Assembly: GCA_033065855.1 (NCBI GenBank)
Contig: JAVXUO010002055.1
Span: 1-64,000 of the forward strand
Length of the DNA: 64,000 nucleotides
Direction of reading: 5' to 3'
Origin: Escallonia rubra
Taxonomy: Eukaryota; Streptophyta; Magnoliopsida; Escalloniales; Escalloniaceae
Position 1 is the first letter of the stretch. Each line of letters opens with the position of its first letter. A program made the position numbers and the translations under genes. Shown here in pieces: positions 36,501-48,269 of the stretch. Under the pieces are notes generated by a model. The model made no database searches. It was not told where the DNA came from and saw only the letters and a list, made by a program, of their open reading frames with translations.

Positions 36501-39500
36501 GCAGTTTGTCATCGGGCGAAGAGAGGTCGAGGAATGGCTAGAGATATTTGGTTCTACCGTACCGAACTTCCTTGGATTTGCAATTGTTTCGTCGAGGCAT
36601 CTTCTGCTTCCAGGGGTTTTGTTAAGAAGCTTTGGGGTAGTAATTGGCCATTTCGATTAATCTTCTTTCCAATAGAGAAGGGAGATTTTTGTGGTTGGAG
36701 AGCTGGTTTGACGGAGTCAGTAGATATGTTTGCATTCCAGAGTTGAATCGTAGTGATGGGTGGAGGTCGGTAGCCAAAAACATCAGGGTGTTTTGTGGAT
36801 CAGATAGAAGTCATTCCTTTCAGCAGCTGCGATTCAACCTTGACCGGAGTTACCAAATGTGGTTAAATGAGCGTCTTCGGGTTCTGCTATCGACTTCGTA
36901 GTTGATCAAGAGTCGTGCAGAGAAAGAGAAAAGTTCTGAAAGCGTTGTTTGGTGGGTAGAGTGGAGGATATGAATAGTTCGGTACCCTCTTGTGCTGCTA
37001 TGGGTCATTGGTGTTCGGTTCATTGGAAGATGGCAGGAGGGGTACGAGTTTCTGATCAGGACGGATCATCTTTTCTCTTCGAATTCCCATCTCAGGAAGA
37101 AGCGACCAGGATTTTGGAGGAGAGACAGTGGTCCGTCCATGGAACAGCTTTATTGCTGGATAGATGGAACTCTCTGGTGAGTTGTTACAGAGGAGACTTT
37201 AAACCAAAATCTTTGTGGACTAGAGTCGTGGGTTTACCTTTGCATTTGTGGGGAGAAGAGGTTTGGCGGGGATAAATGCGGGGGCTACAATAGAGCAGAT
37301 GAATCCACGGTGAGCAGAACAAATATGAGATGGGCTAGATTGGAGGTTTTGGCGGTGGTAATTTTCCGGCAAGTACAAGTTTTGGGGTGGGTGGGGTTCA
37401 CTTTGTGACACCTATTTGGAGGGAATCTGCAGCGTGGTGTGATGCTTGGAAGCCGGTGTCGGGAAAGACTTACGGTTTCCCAAAGTTCTCTTTGAAATCA
37501 ACGAGGGTAGCTCATTCTTCCGGGTCGCATCCGACTAGCTCTTGTGCTCATTCGCAGTGGGATAGTCAGTTGCGCGGTAGTGGAAAACGGCAGCTTCGGG
37601 TCAATACCACGTGGTTTGATAGGTCTTTAAATCTTAATCTTTCGGCCCCTTTCAATTCTGCAATTTCTGATCTTAGTTCTTGGGCCGGCAAGGTGGAGCC
37701 TAAGTCAGCTGGGTCTTCAGGGACTTGTCTTTGCAAAAATGTTTCTTCTCTTGCTTGTGTCGATTCTTACTTCAACTTTGTCAAGTTGGGTCAACAGTAT
37801 GGTCAGACAGTTGGCGGAGTGAATGCATCTGCTTCGAGTACTTCAGCCTCTCCTTGTAAAGTTTTATCATCATCAGTCGTCAGTCATTAGCTTCGGTTCA
37901 ACATCATCCTTGGTAAGGGCCTCTTATCTTCGTCAGAGTGATTTGAGTGGGAAGTCTCTTTGGGTTGATGGTGATTTCTTGCGTAACTGGGTTCAGGATC
38001 TCAGTTTGACCCCCATGTTTACAGGGTTTCATCATTCTAGAATCTAGACAATCTAGTGGACTGGTTGAGCTTGGCAAAGGGGTTGTAGGAGGTGATCTTT
38101 TAGGATCAGGTGGTTTGGACACGGGCACTGTCGTGTCATCCGACTTTGATGGGGACTCAGCCGGAGGATTCACATTTTGGGATTCATCCGAAGCTATGAG
38201 TGAAGGATCGGCTGAGCGGATGGGATTTAGTGATTTCTCTGGTAAAGGGTTAGATCTAGTTGCTCCTGAGATGGTTATGCCGCTAAATAGTGTAAGGTTG
38301 GATGAAGGTGAACATTGCGGCGAGGAAGGTTGGTCAGGTGAGGACTTTTGCGAGGAGGATATGTCATTATGGGTAAGGAGAAGGGCAAAAGGGTTTGGCA
38401 TATTCTTGGGAGTATCAATAGATGGGTTTGAGCATAAAATTTTGAATCTCCTTCTTGCTATTGAAAAAGCTAATAAAAAAGGCGGAAGACTTGGAGGCAA
38501 GGGAAAGGCACAAAATCCTAAATCAAAGAAAGTCAGAGAACTGAAAATTTAGAATTTGCTATGAATTATGATACAAGGGGAGTAGGCGAATCAAGCAAAG
38601 AGGTGGTGGAGGGAGCAGGTGTGGACTGAATTTTGTTTCCATGCATTTTTTAGGTATATCATGGAATGTGTGGGGTTTGAACAACTGGAAGAAATGAAGG
38701 GTAGTGAAGAGCTCCTTGAGGAGATGGAAACCGTCTATTGTTTGTATCCAAGAGTCAAAGTTGGAAGTTGTGTCTAGGAAAGATATTTGGTCTACTGGAG
38801 GTAGCAGGTGGGCAGATTGGGTTACTTTGGATGCAGTGGGAGCGGCTGGAGGTATCATAATTATGTGGGATAGTCGTTTGTTTTCTAAGTTAGATGTTGA
38901 GATTGGTTTATATTTGATTTCGGTTCTTTTCAAGACAGTTGAAGATGAACCTACTTGGATTTTCAGGGGTTTATGGTCCTGGCAATGCTAATGATAAAAG
39001 AAAGCTATGGACAGAGTTATCCTTGATCTTTCAAAGGTGGCAGCAACCCTGGTGCATCGCCGGTGATTTCAATGTCATCCGGTTTCCCGATGAGAGACCT
39101 GGTTGCAATACCTTTTCGAGGGATATGAGAGATTTTAACCTTTTCATTAATCGGATGGAGCTGGTGGACCTCCCATTAGAGGTAGGGGCTTTCACTTGGT
39201 TTCGGGAGGGAGAGAGTCGTTCTTGCTCTAGAATCGACAGATTTTTGGTTTCTTCAGATTGGGAATCTAAGTTTCTTAGAGCGACACAGTCTTGTTTGCC
39301 TCGTACAGTCTCTGACCATGTGCCTTTCCTCTTGGATGGGGGTGGTCTTAGGAGGGGAAGAACCCCGTTCCGATTTGAAAATATGTGGCTAGAAGAGCCG
39401 GACTTTTTGGATTTGGTGAGTAATTGGTGGGCAAGGTATGAGGTGATGGGAAATCCTTCCTTTTCTTTGGCCCAAAAACTTAAACTATTGAAAAATGATT

Positions 39501-42500
39501 TGAGAAAAATGGAATAAAGAGATGTTTGGCCGAGTTGAAGTGAGATTGGCGAGGGTACTTGCGGAGATTCAGAATTTTGATGCCCGGGAGGGAGAGAAAT
39601 CCTTAAACACTGATGAACAAGTTCAGCTTAATGATCTTAAAAAGGAGGCCAATAATTTATTTCGGAGGAGGAGGTTTGTTGGAGACAAAAATCGAGGGAG
39701 TTACGGTCTAAAGAAGGTGATAGGAACACTAGATTTTTCCATCGTATGGCCAATGCTTATAAGAAATCAAATCAAATCAAAAAGATCGTGATGGAGGGAG
39801 GAGGAAATTAAAGAGAATATAGTGAGATTCTATCAAAAGCTTTTCTCTGAATCTGATCAGGAACGTCCTCTGCTGGATGATTTGAGTTTTAAGGTTTTTG
39901 ATTGAGAAGCCAAAGAATCCCTGGAGACCCCTTTCAGGGAAGAAGAAGTGGTGGCTGCTTTGAAGAATATGAGAGGCGACAAGGCTCCAGGGCCTGAGGG
40001 GTTTAATATGGCTTTCTATAAACACTGCTGGTCCGTTATTAAGGAGGATGTAATGGACTTCTTTCACTTCTTTTATGAACATGGCAGATTTGAGAGAAGT
40101 TTGAATACTATATTTCTTTGCTTGATTCCAAAGAAAGGGGGAGCAAGCGATATAAAAGACTTCAGGCCTATTAGTCTGTTAGGAAGTGCGTATAAGTTGC
40201 TTTCTAAAGTATTGGCTTGTAGACTTCAGAATGTTTTGGGTGGAGTGATTTCTCCTTCTCAACATGCGGTTGTTGGAGGTAGACATATTTTGGATGCATG
40301 TTTAATTACTAATAATAAATGTGTGGATTCAAGATTCAGAGTGGGTTTGCCGGGTTTAGTGTGTAAACTTGAAGTAGAAAAAGCTTACGATCATATTAAT
40401 TGGAATTTTCTTTTGTATCTGCTGAAAAGAATGGGTTTTGGGATTAGATGGAGGGCGTGGATGGAGGTTTGTATCTCTTCTTTTATGTTCTCTATTCTGG
40501 TGAATGGCAGTCCAGCTGGCTTCTTTCCTGCTTCTAGAAGTCTTCGACAGGGAGACTCTTTATCTCCCTCCCTATTCCTAGTTCTTATGTAGGCATTGAA
40601 CCGTCTTTTAGACTGGGCGATAGAAGGAGGCTTCTTTAAGAGTTTCGTGGCAGGGGATTCAATAGAATCAGGGGTACAGATTTCTCACCTTTTATTTGCA
40701 GACGATACTCTACTTTTTTGTGAGGCAGAACAATATCAATTGCTCTACATCCGGATGGTGCTTCTCTTCTTCCAAGCAACTTCAGGTCTGAAAATTAATT
40801 TTAGAAAAAGTGAGATTATTCCGGTCGGTGAAGTTCCGGATGTGGCTAATCTCTCTCGGTTTTTTGGGTGCCAGATTGGGAGCTTTCCTTTCACGTATCT
40901 TGGGCTTCCTCTTGGTGCTTCTTTCAAAGATAAGAGATACTGGGATTCAGTGGTTGACCATTTCGAAAAACGATTGGCGGGATGGAAGAAGCAATATCTC
41001 TCCAAGGGTGGTAGACTAATTCTTATAAAAAGTACACTCTCTAGTCTTCCGACGTACTTGATGTCCTTGTTAGTAATTCTGGTTTCCGTCGTTAAGAGAT
41101 TAGAGAAATTGGAGCGAGAATTTTTATGGGAGGGTACCTGTAAAGACAGGAAATATCATTTGGTTAAATGGGACACTGTATGTTCTCCGATTCAATGCGG
41201 CATCAAGAACTTGAGGTCCTTTAATCTTTCTCTTCTTGGGAAATGGCTTTGGAGATATTTATGTGAACAAGATGCTTTGTGGAGGCAAGTCATGGTCACC
41301 AAATTTGGAAAAGGGAGGGGATTTTGGGCCCCTAGTGAAATTAAAAGACCTCATGGCTTCAGCATGTGGGTGGGGATCAGCAAGTGTTGGGACACTTTCA
41401 ACAAACTTATTCACTATAAGGTGGGTAAACGTACGCGGGTCAGATTTTGGCGGGATCTTTGGTGGGGGAAAGAGGAGTTGCAGAAATCTTTTGCTTCTCT
41501 TTTTAGTATTGCGTGTGATAAAGAAATATTGGTACAAGATGTTCTTGCATTTGATAGTGATGGACCCTATAGGAATCCTACTTTCAGAAGAAACTTTCAT
41601 GACTGGGAGCTGGACTTAGTATCTAGCTTCTTGGGTTGTTTATATTCTGCAAAGACCGATGGGATTAGCGAGGATAAAGTTGTTTGGCAGGGTAATTCTG
41701 TTGGGTGCTTTACTGTGAAGTCCTTCTACTCTCAGTTGGTTATGTATCAAGGAAACAATATTCCTTGGAAGCTTATTCGGAAATCTTCGGCTCCTCCTAA
41801 AGCCTGCTTCTTTACATGGGAAGCAGTTAGGGATGCGGTGTTGACTGGGGATAACTTGCGGAAGAGAAGAAAAGTGTATGTTAATTGGTGCTATATGTGT
41901 AAAGTTGACGGGGAGTCCGTGAATCATCTTATTCTGCATTGTCAAGTAGCGAAGGATATTTGGGACATGGTCTTCTGCCTTTTGAACATGCGTGGGTCAT
42001 GCTGCGTGAAGTGGTTGATATGCTTCGTAGCTGGTCTTTGTAAAAGAGGAAGCGAAGAGCTGGAAAACTGTGGGTTTAATTCCTGTTTGTTTGTTTTGGT
42101 GTATATGGAAAGAAAGAAATATGCGAGCGTTTGAGGGAGTTGAACGGCCTTTGCCTTTTCTTAAGGCTTCTTTTGTCTACTCTTTTTTGCTGGGTGGAGG
42201 ACGGCTCTTCTAGATCCGATGATGCCTTCTTAGATTTTATGGACAGCTTCTTGCTGTGTATAGATAGGTGATCAGTGCGTATAAAGCTTCTTTGTAAGGG
42301 TTCCGCCTCCGTTTCTGGCGGTTTTTGTAAATAAATTTACATATCAAAAAAAATCTTAGCAGCCAAAATAAGCATTCCCTTGAACATACTATGGTTAAAA
42401 ATTCATGTGATTGAGTTTAGTGAACAAACGTACTTTATCACATAGTTTACCAAAAACATTTGCCATTAGATCCATAAGAATCACAACAATTAAACTAATA

Positions 42501-42702
42501 TAGCTGAACTGACATACACGTTGATGCAACAGATAACTATCAGAGTATTAGAAGTATCTCTAACCACTAAAGACAGAGTACATAAGGAAATAAAAGAAAG
42601 CTTACCAGGAAACAAATTGTGGTTAAAGCCATATAAAATTGAAATGGGAGCTATCCACATAAACATTGATGCAGCAAAGAACATCTTTATCACTCCTGCC
42701 AT
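30534..42702 (-). CDS. VMA21-like: VMA21-like V-ATPase assembly membrane protein, two exons, 106 aa
   Basis: Exon 1 is 42702-42606 and exon 2 is 30757-30534 (TAA). Joined with GT..AG they give 106 aa in frame. Exon 1 encodes [16 protein letters not shown] and then [11 protein letters not shown], the first membrane segment. Exon 2 encodes [18 protein letters not shown], the second membrane segment, followed by the conserved [13 protein letters not shown] tail. Plant VMA21-like proteins have this size and layout. They are ER proteins that chaperone assembly of the V-ATPase Vo sector. The plant copy ends in a charged tail rather than an obvious KKxx signal. A pyrimidine tract and AG directly before the ATG region (near 42715 on the minus strand) suggest a 5' UTR intron. 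The intron is 11,848 bp and contains a copia remnant and a LINE, so the gene could easily be missed or split by automated prediction. Confidence 0.85.
30758..31617. other. VMA21-like intron, 3' part
   Basis: AT-rich intron sequence, with no recognised element before the copia LTR at 31618. Confidence 0.5.
31618..31996 (-). repeat. Copia 3' LTR
   Basis: On the minus strand it starts TGTTGAGATTTAATC directly after the polypurine tract and ends GCGCAACA-like (plus strand TGTTGCG at 31618). This gives TG..CA borders and 379 bp. The right border is an estimate from these signals. Confidence 0.65.
31984..32517 (-). pseudogene. Copia RNase H domain, disrupted
   Basis: Residues include [62 protein letters not shown] and DIFTKPL. 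These are the ordered RNase H motifs of Ty1/copia polyproteins. A stop follows DVDD near 32463 and a frameshift lies a few codons later. The frame ends inside the LTR at 31984. Confidence 0.88.
32520..35220. other. VMA21-like intron, middle part
   Basis: A GGTGGTGG-rich stretch (32525-32640) abuts the copia break. The rest is AT-rich. A two-copy 74-bp tandem duplication occurs at 35005-35152. No domain-bearing frame was found; the 96-codon minus-strand frame at 34229-34519 is unrecognised. Confidence 0.4.
35005..35152. repeat. Two-copy 74-bp tandem duplication
   Basis: CCTCTGCCTCAAGTATATC at 35005 and CCTCTGCCTCAGGTATATC at 35079 start near-identical copies that both end CACATCTCTGGTAAAAT. 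Confidence 0.75.
35560..36361. mobile_element. MULE-like element nested in LINE 5' region, 9-bp TSD
   Basis: GCACAGGAT flanks both sides (35551-35559 and 36362-36370). The ends TAGGTAGCACCG and, read inwards from the right, TAAGAAGCGCCG match at 9 of 12. A 9-bp target duplication is typical of Mutator-like elements. The interior holds GGTGTCCGACA repeats near both ends, related to the palindromic array at 2509-2672. Non-coding. Superfamily assignment rests on target size only. Confidence 0.6.
36432..38552 (+). pseudogene. LINE ORF1 (DUF4283-like), multiply disrupted
   Basis: Consecutive plus-strand frames at 36432-36746, 36644-36901, 36949-37275, 37387-37890 and 38115-38552 together resemble the ORF1 of plant L1 elements. 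The part [26 protein letters not shown], and then [14 protein letters not shown] fits the DUF4283 nucleic-acid-binding region, where a VRV/GLP motif is usual. Downstream is a low-complexity Ser-rich linker. At least four frame changes or stops are needed to join them. Confidence 0.65.
38641..42134 (+). pseudogene. LINE ORF2 (endonuclease, reverse transcriptase, zf-RVT), disrupted
   Basis: From ATG 38641 the protein starts with SWNVWGLN, the start of the APE-type endonuclease. QESKL, GDFNV (39062), SRIDRFLVS and SDH (39311) follow. The reverse transcriptase begins near 39945 with [16 protein letters not shown] and continues with [17 protein letters not shown], the [11 protein letters not shown] block, the [12 protein letters not shown] block, and FADD (40698) as the polymerase box. 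A long C-terminal region with the zf-RVT Cys/His pattern ([18 protein letters not shown]) ends at 42134. Lesions include a stop near 38698, a frameshift near 38960, stops near 39515 and 39902, a frameshift near 39730-39800, and TAG near 40590. Confidence 0.9.
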
Positions 42703-42709
42703 AGTTAGT

Positions 42710-43807
42710 TGGAACCTAGGAAGAGAGAAACAAAAAGACTCAGGCATTTCTAACATGAAAAGATCGAAGGGGGAGAAAAACTACACTTATTAGTTAACAT
42801 AAGACATATGAAAGAGAAAAAAAGGGAGAGCTCAACCTTTGCTCCAAAAAGGCAAAACCATAAAGTTAGGCATTTGACCAGCCAGGGAATAAAGTGTATG
42901 CCTCGTGATCTTAAACGCTTTCATTTAAGCTTGTTATGGATCCACGCAGGAGACAAGCACCAGAAATGAAGAATTACAATTCAGTCCCTTCCCATTTGGA
43001 CTCAAGTAAGTAAACACAAGACGCAGAAAGAGAGGAGGAGGGGTGTCTAAGTGGCACAAAGAATCCGCTTCTAGCTCGTCCATAAAACAGGGTCGGAACA
43101 ACCTTAAGCAACCCAATTGCAGCTCTTTCTCATACTCCGCTAAGTTAGATTCCCATTATCTACTTTCTGCACATCTAAATAAGGAGTTATAGCACAAAGC
43201 CTAAGAGCCAGATACATTGGGCCATTCGTACTTTCAGCACACTTCTGGGCTCCTGGGTAGGAACTACATGTCATTCCCTCATTCCCAGTTGAGAAATCAA
43301 TCAATGATATCCTGCTTGGACTTATTCTGAGGAAGTCCCTCGCTTCAATTGACTAGCCTAGAAATCTGTCCTTTTTCTATTCTCGGGATACGCTCAGTCT
43401 TAGACGGGTAGCAAAAGGTAATTGAAATGAACTTAGAAAATGAGGAAACGCGTACTGAAGCTGAGGAAATTTTGATGGCAGAGAGAACAAGAAAAAAGAA
43501 ATGACTCCCTAAGCTAACAAAAGAGGACAAAAGCCCGAAGACTATCACGAGCATTATTTGAAGCAAGTCACGGATAAAGGAAAAGACTTGAAAAAACAAC
43601 CCAAACCTTATTGAAAAGAAAATGGTAGCAAAGAAAGACACAAAGGAAAGTCAATTCGTTACGATAACATGAGTAAGATCCTTCTTTTAAAAAGTTAAGA
43701 ATAACAAAGAAATCGTAAATCAAATCAAAGACAAATTTTCTAATCAATCTGGGTTCGACTCCCATAGCCTCAATGTGGTTATATGACAGCTTGTGGAACC
43801 TAGTAAG
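42710..43807. other. Upstream region of VMA21-like gene
   Basis: Contains the presumed 5' UTR, a 5' UTR intron and the promoter of the minus-strand VMA21-like gene. No TATA box could be placed with confidence. No other gene was seen. Confidence 0.4.
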
Positions 43808-44957
43808 CAGTGCTATTAAAGGCAAAAAGCGTCCTTGGAGCCTAGGTGCAAGGCGCAGGCGCATGTCTTTTCGAAGCGAGACACAAAATAAAAGCAAATA
43901 ATAATGAATAGATATTAGTCCATTGAACTAATAAAATCACGTAAGAAAACCCGGAACATGATAATTAAACTTCCAAACACTAGAAAAAGTTTCAAATTCC
44001 AGAACATGACAATTTAACAAACTTCCAACATTAGAAATGCTTCAAATCCAATGAAAATGCAACTGACAGTGCAAACTTCCAACACTAAAAAATTCTTCCT
44101 TTTCCTTTCTAACACAGCAAACCTTGGCAGTTCATAAACACCTAGGCAGCTTTTTCCTTTTAGAAAACTGAAATTAAATTAAAACCAAAAATTGGAACTA
44201 AACTCCTATTCACACATTAAACCATTGCTGATACATATCCCCATGCAGTGCCTGAAATCCTTATCCTTTTTACAACAGTGCCTAAAAACCTGGGCAGTTT
44301 TTTCATTTTGAAAACAATGAAATCACCTTTAACACCAAAAATTGGAACTAAACTCCAATCCACACTTAAACCACTACTAATACCCCCAAGCAGCGCCTAA
44401 AAAATTATTCTTCCTTTTCCTTTTTCTCCTCTCCTTGGCAGCAAACCATCACAGATACCCTAAACCATCTGATTAGTTCTCCTTTTGATTACCTTTCACC
44501 ACGGGTGCAACAAACTCTTTATAACAATAAAAACAAAAAAGGTAGAGATGGGTTCAGCTCAACGGCATAAGATGAATATAAAAGACCAAGAGTAACCGAA
44601 ACTGGGGTCCTTAAGTCAGGTTTTTACTAAAGAAAGAGGGCCTAGAACAGGTGCTAATGGAACTACCGGAGCGAGGTTGTTCACGCCAAAACTGCTACTC
44701 CAATTGGCCTAAGGCGTCTCCCACTTTGGAAAGCTAAATTCTCGGTCCAAACTTCACTCGACACCTTACCTCAAAAGGGATCTACCTTCAGCTCGTAAAA
44801 GCCATCATTTCTTTGGCGCTCCCGTTGATTAAGCTAGCAGCAAGCACTGGAATTGGCTACTCTTACTCGAATTGGTGTCGGTAGGTACCATACTCGGAAC
44901 TGCTACTCGACTGAACCAATGGTCCATGGAGGAATAGATGTTTTTTGTGGGTTTCAT

Positions 44958-45030
44958 GTCTCTGTGTGTGTGTGTGACTGAGTGTGTGAGAGACGGAGAG
45001 AGAGTGAAAGAGGAGAGACAGAGAGACGAA
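44958..45030. repeat. TG then GA-rich microsatellite
   Basis: A short (TG)n run is followed by GAGAGA-rich DNA and then by GC-rich DNA to 45190. The 75-codon frame here is of low complexity and unlikely to be a gene. Confidence 0.7.
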
Positions 45031-45233
45031 CCGGGGGGTGCTCGGCGGGAAGACTAGTAGCCGGCAGCAGCTGCGGCGGAGCGGGCAGCAGTGACGTTGA
45101 CTGGAGCAGCAGCCGGCGGCGACTGAAGCAGCGGCGAGGGAAACAGTGGCGACGGAGGCGCGACGTGGCAGTGAGAATGTCAGATGACTTTGGGCTTAAA
45201 AATATGTAAAAGCTTTCTTTCCTAACAAATACT

Positions 45234-47193
45234 TAGGGTCCGTTTGGAACCAAATTCTTTTGGAATTGGAATTCAAAAATGAATTAGAAAGTTAATTAGA
45301 ATTGAATTGAATTCCAATTTTTCTGTTTGGAATAAATTGGAATTCAAATTGGAATAAATTGGAATTCAAATCCAGAGAATTCTTATCCTTTGTTTGGAAT
45401 GACTAAAGTTTGGAAAGAGAATTGTCATTTGGACAATTATGTCCTTTTAAGACTTCTGACTTAAGAAACAAACGTTACAATTAATTTTTAGTATGATCTT
45501 AGGTCAAATAAAAGTATATTCTTAAAACTATTATGGACGATAAATTCAATACCCAAAACAATCTTAATATGAAAACAATACTAAAATTAAAGCAACTGTC
45601 ATAAAAATAGTAGATGACACGACATTAACCCATGTCCTTATTCAAACATCCTAAATTTTAGAGCTCACTTATCTTAATTTATCACCTTGTGCAATTTATT
45701 CCTACCCACATGCCAGCAAACTATTAAGGAATTTCTTTAATGAAAACTTTGCCTAAAGGCTTCCATGGAATTACTCCAAACTCCATAAAATATCCTGACT
45801 TATCAGAATAAATTGATCCTCCAAAAAGTTTAGTTGGACCTAGTGTGAAGATACTGTTCAAAGGGTGCCAGTTCCAACCATTGAGGGTGCTTTCCCCATT
45901 AACAGGCCTGTGTTTTCAGATATTCATGCACTAGCAGGCCTAAGCTTTAAGGCAAGTCCATGAGCAATCAATATATACATTCTCATGGCTACTCCATTCT
46001 AATCACCTAGAATGCTAGTACAAGATCTTCATTGTGCAGTAGCTAGCTACCTGTCAGGACTATCCCAAGGAAATCAAAACAGTTTCAATGCCTTCAAGGA
46101 GTCTCTTAGGAAGGATACCTGTATCTGAATGCGAAAGAGCCAGCCAATAAAAGCTGCAGTCTCCATGAGTCAGACAAATATATCTCCAACTTCATAATCA
46201 TGAGATCAGCAACTTTCTAATCTAATTAAGATTAGGTTCCCTAAAAAGTAAACGCAGGTTTTATAAGAGAAGTATTTCTAGTCGTGCCTTCTCTCGATTA
46301 AGGTTACATGCAAGCAAACTTGCAGGAATTGTGGGTTATAGGAGATTCAGTCGCCAGACACTGTCCTAGGACTTACGATGCAATTCGAATTAATTACGTC
46401 TTGTGGGGCATTTCATCAAACATCTGGAGTGCTTAGCCAATTCTACATGCTTGCACCACTCTTGCTCAGAGAGTGACATGCCTGCACCACTCTTACTCTG
46501 TCGCCGCCTTACAAGAGAGGTTCCTACCGTCAAAAACTACTATCGGAGTGATCTTATAGTGATGAAGCATATTGATACGATGCATCAGTAGTTTAAGTAC
46601 TGCAATTTCTTGTCACCCTTGGTATTGAGGCAAAGCTCCATACTACATGAGTATGCTAGAATTAAATTTAGGCTATATTAGATTCAAAATACTGACCTGA
46701 TTCGTTCCAATGATCCAAGATTCGTATGAAATTTCAGCAACAAAATTCTTATACCTTCAATACCTACGCAATATACATCTCAAAAGCTTAGAATAAATTC
46801 TCAAAAATGCAATCTTGTAACAAAGATCAATATGGCGGTAGAATTAAGAAGGAGACCTCCAGGAAGAGAGGTAACGTTATATCGGCAGAGTCTTCGAGGG
46901 CAGAGGCATCAGTGTATGGTGGTAGAAGTGAAGAAGGAGACCTGCAGGAAGAGGGGTAATGTTATATCGGCAGAATCTTCGAGGGTAATTGAGAAAATTC
47001 AAGTTTTAGATAGTTTCTGATAAACAAATCCCATCAAATCCGACCTCTTTTGGTTGGATTTCAGTACGTTAAAACAAATCCAATGAAATCCCATAGAATT
47101 CCATTCCAAATCCAGTTTTAATGGTTCCAAACAAGTGAAATTCGAATTTCAATTCCAAATTCCATCAAATCCAGGGTTCCAAACAGAGGTCTA
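45234..47193. mobile_element. AATTGGAATT-rich terminal-inverted-repeat element
   Basis: The left edge is TAGGGTCCGTTTGGAACC. The right edge read inwards is TAGACCTCTGTTTGGAACC, differing mainly by one inserted base. Subterminal GGAATTGGAATTC repeats follow on the left and GAATTTCAATTCC on the right. The 8-bp flanks match at only five positions, so the class is open. The interior is non-coding AT-rich DNA. It is nested in the 43816-47559 candidate. Confidence 0.5.
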
Positions 47194-48269
47194 CAAAAAT
47201 GAATCCAAAGAAAATAATTAAAAAAAAAAAAAACGGGACTGCGTAGATGACGCCATGACCGCACCAATTAACGGCATAATTTTTTTTTTTAAATAGTAAA
47301 ACCTGTAATTTATATGATTAGTCAATATGAAAATTCGAACTCGAGATCTTGAGGTTATTTTTAAAGACCCTTTACCACTCCACCACCGCTTCGAATCAAC
47401 AGCACATTTTCTTGAGCTTTCATTGGCGCCTCCATGGCCGTCGCGCGCCTTGCACGCCCTGACATAAGGTGCATGTTTCCTTGAAGGCACTACACATAGC
47501 CCTATGCAAGGCGCACCACCTGTGGTGGGCTCTGGGCTACGCCTTACACGCCTTTATTACAGTACTAATAGTAGGATAGTAGTATGTCGAGGGGCTTTAT
47601 TTAGGGCAATTTGTCAGTTTCTAATCTTTACTCTTGGTTGTGTTTGGTGCCGGGGTAAGAGCTCGGGATAGAAAAAAAATAATCCTAGGCAACGTTTGGC
47701 AAACGAATTTAAGGGACGGATAACTAATCCATTGGATTGCTTTTATTCCACTTGAGTGAGATAATTTTGTAACATGGGGTTGGTGACGAGCAGAGGACAA
47801 CACCGCACCACCCACCACCGGCGTAGCACCCATCCTTGCCGCCCTTCTTCGTCGATTGTTGTCGACCGTCACTTATCGAGAATATTCCAAGTGCGATTCA
47901 ATTGCCTTTCTTATGGGCAGGGTTTTGTCTACTCCATTGACGCCATACCCAGTAGCAGGGTGCCATTCCATGACGTCATCGCCAATGGTGGTTGCGGTGG
48001 GTGGTTGTGGGTGCAATGGTGGTGTTGTGGTGGTTGTGGACTGCGATAGGTGGTCTTGTGGTGGTTGTGCGCTGCGATGGGCGGTGGCTATGGGTGGCCT
48101 TCTCATGGCCGGAGCTATAGTAGGGCCGGGGACCATGGAATTCCCCACATTTGCCCTAAAAGTTGCTTATTTCATCTATATGCATTTGGTTTTAGCCTTA
48201 AAGTAAAAATTTCAGAAAACCTAGCATGTATTTTGAAAAACTGATAAAGTTACTCTAGATTAAATTCTC

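Larger units (their letters stand above)
35236..42351 (+). mobile_element. L1-type LINE, about 7.1 kb, with 15-bp target duplication
   Basis: The identical 15-bp sequence AATCTTAGCAGCCAA lies at 35221-35235 and 42352-42366. The right copy directly follows an A-run ending at 42351, the hallmark of target-primed reverse transcription. Inside, on the plus strand, are an ORF1-like region, an ORF2 with endonuclease, reverse transcriptase and zf-RVT domains, and a 3' tail with AATAAA. The 5' part contains a GC-rich CCGGCGACC segment and a nested MULE-like element at 35560-36361. Several stops and frameshifts make it inactive. It lies antisense within the VMA21-like intron. Confidence 0.9.
43816..47559. 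mobile_element. Candidate TIR element with AAAGGC ends, 8-bp imperfect TSD
   Basis: The left edge reads TTAAAGGCAAAAAGCGT. The right edge read inwards is TAATAAAGGCGTGTAAGGCG. Both edges continue into AAGGCGC words. The flanks CAGTGCTA (43808-43815) and CAGTACTA (47560-47567) differ at one base. No transposase was recognised. It contains a GA/TG microsatellite near 44960 and the AATTGGAATT-rich element described next. Confidence 0.45.

Noticed and set aside
43749-43764. tRNA T-loop-like GGTTCGACTCC
   Set aside because: The T-arm could form, but no D-arm, anticodon arm or acceptor stem could be placed upstream, so no tRNA is called.
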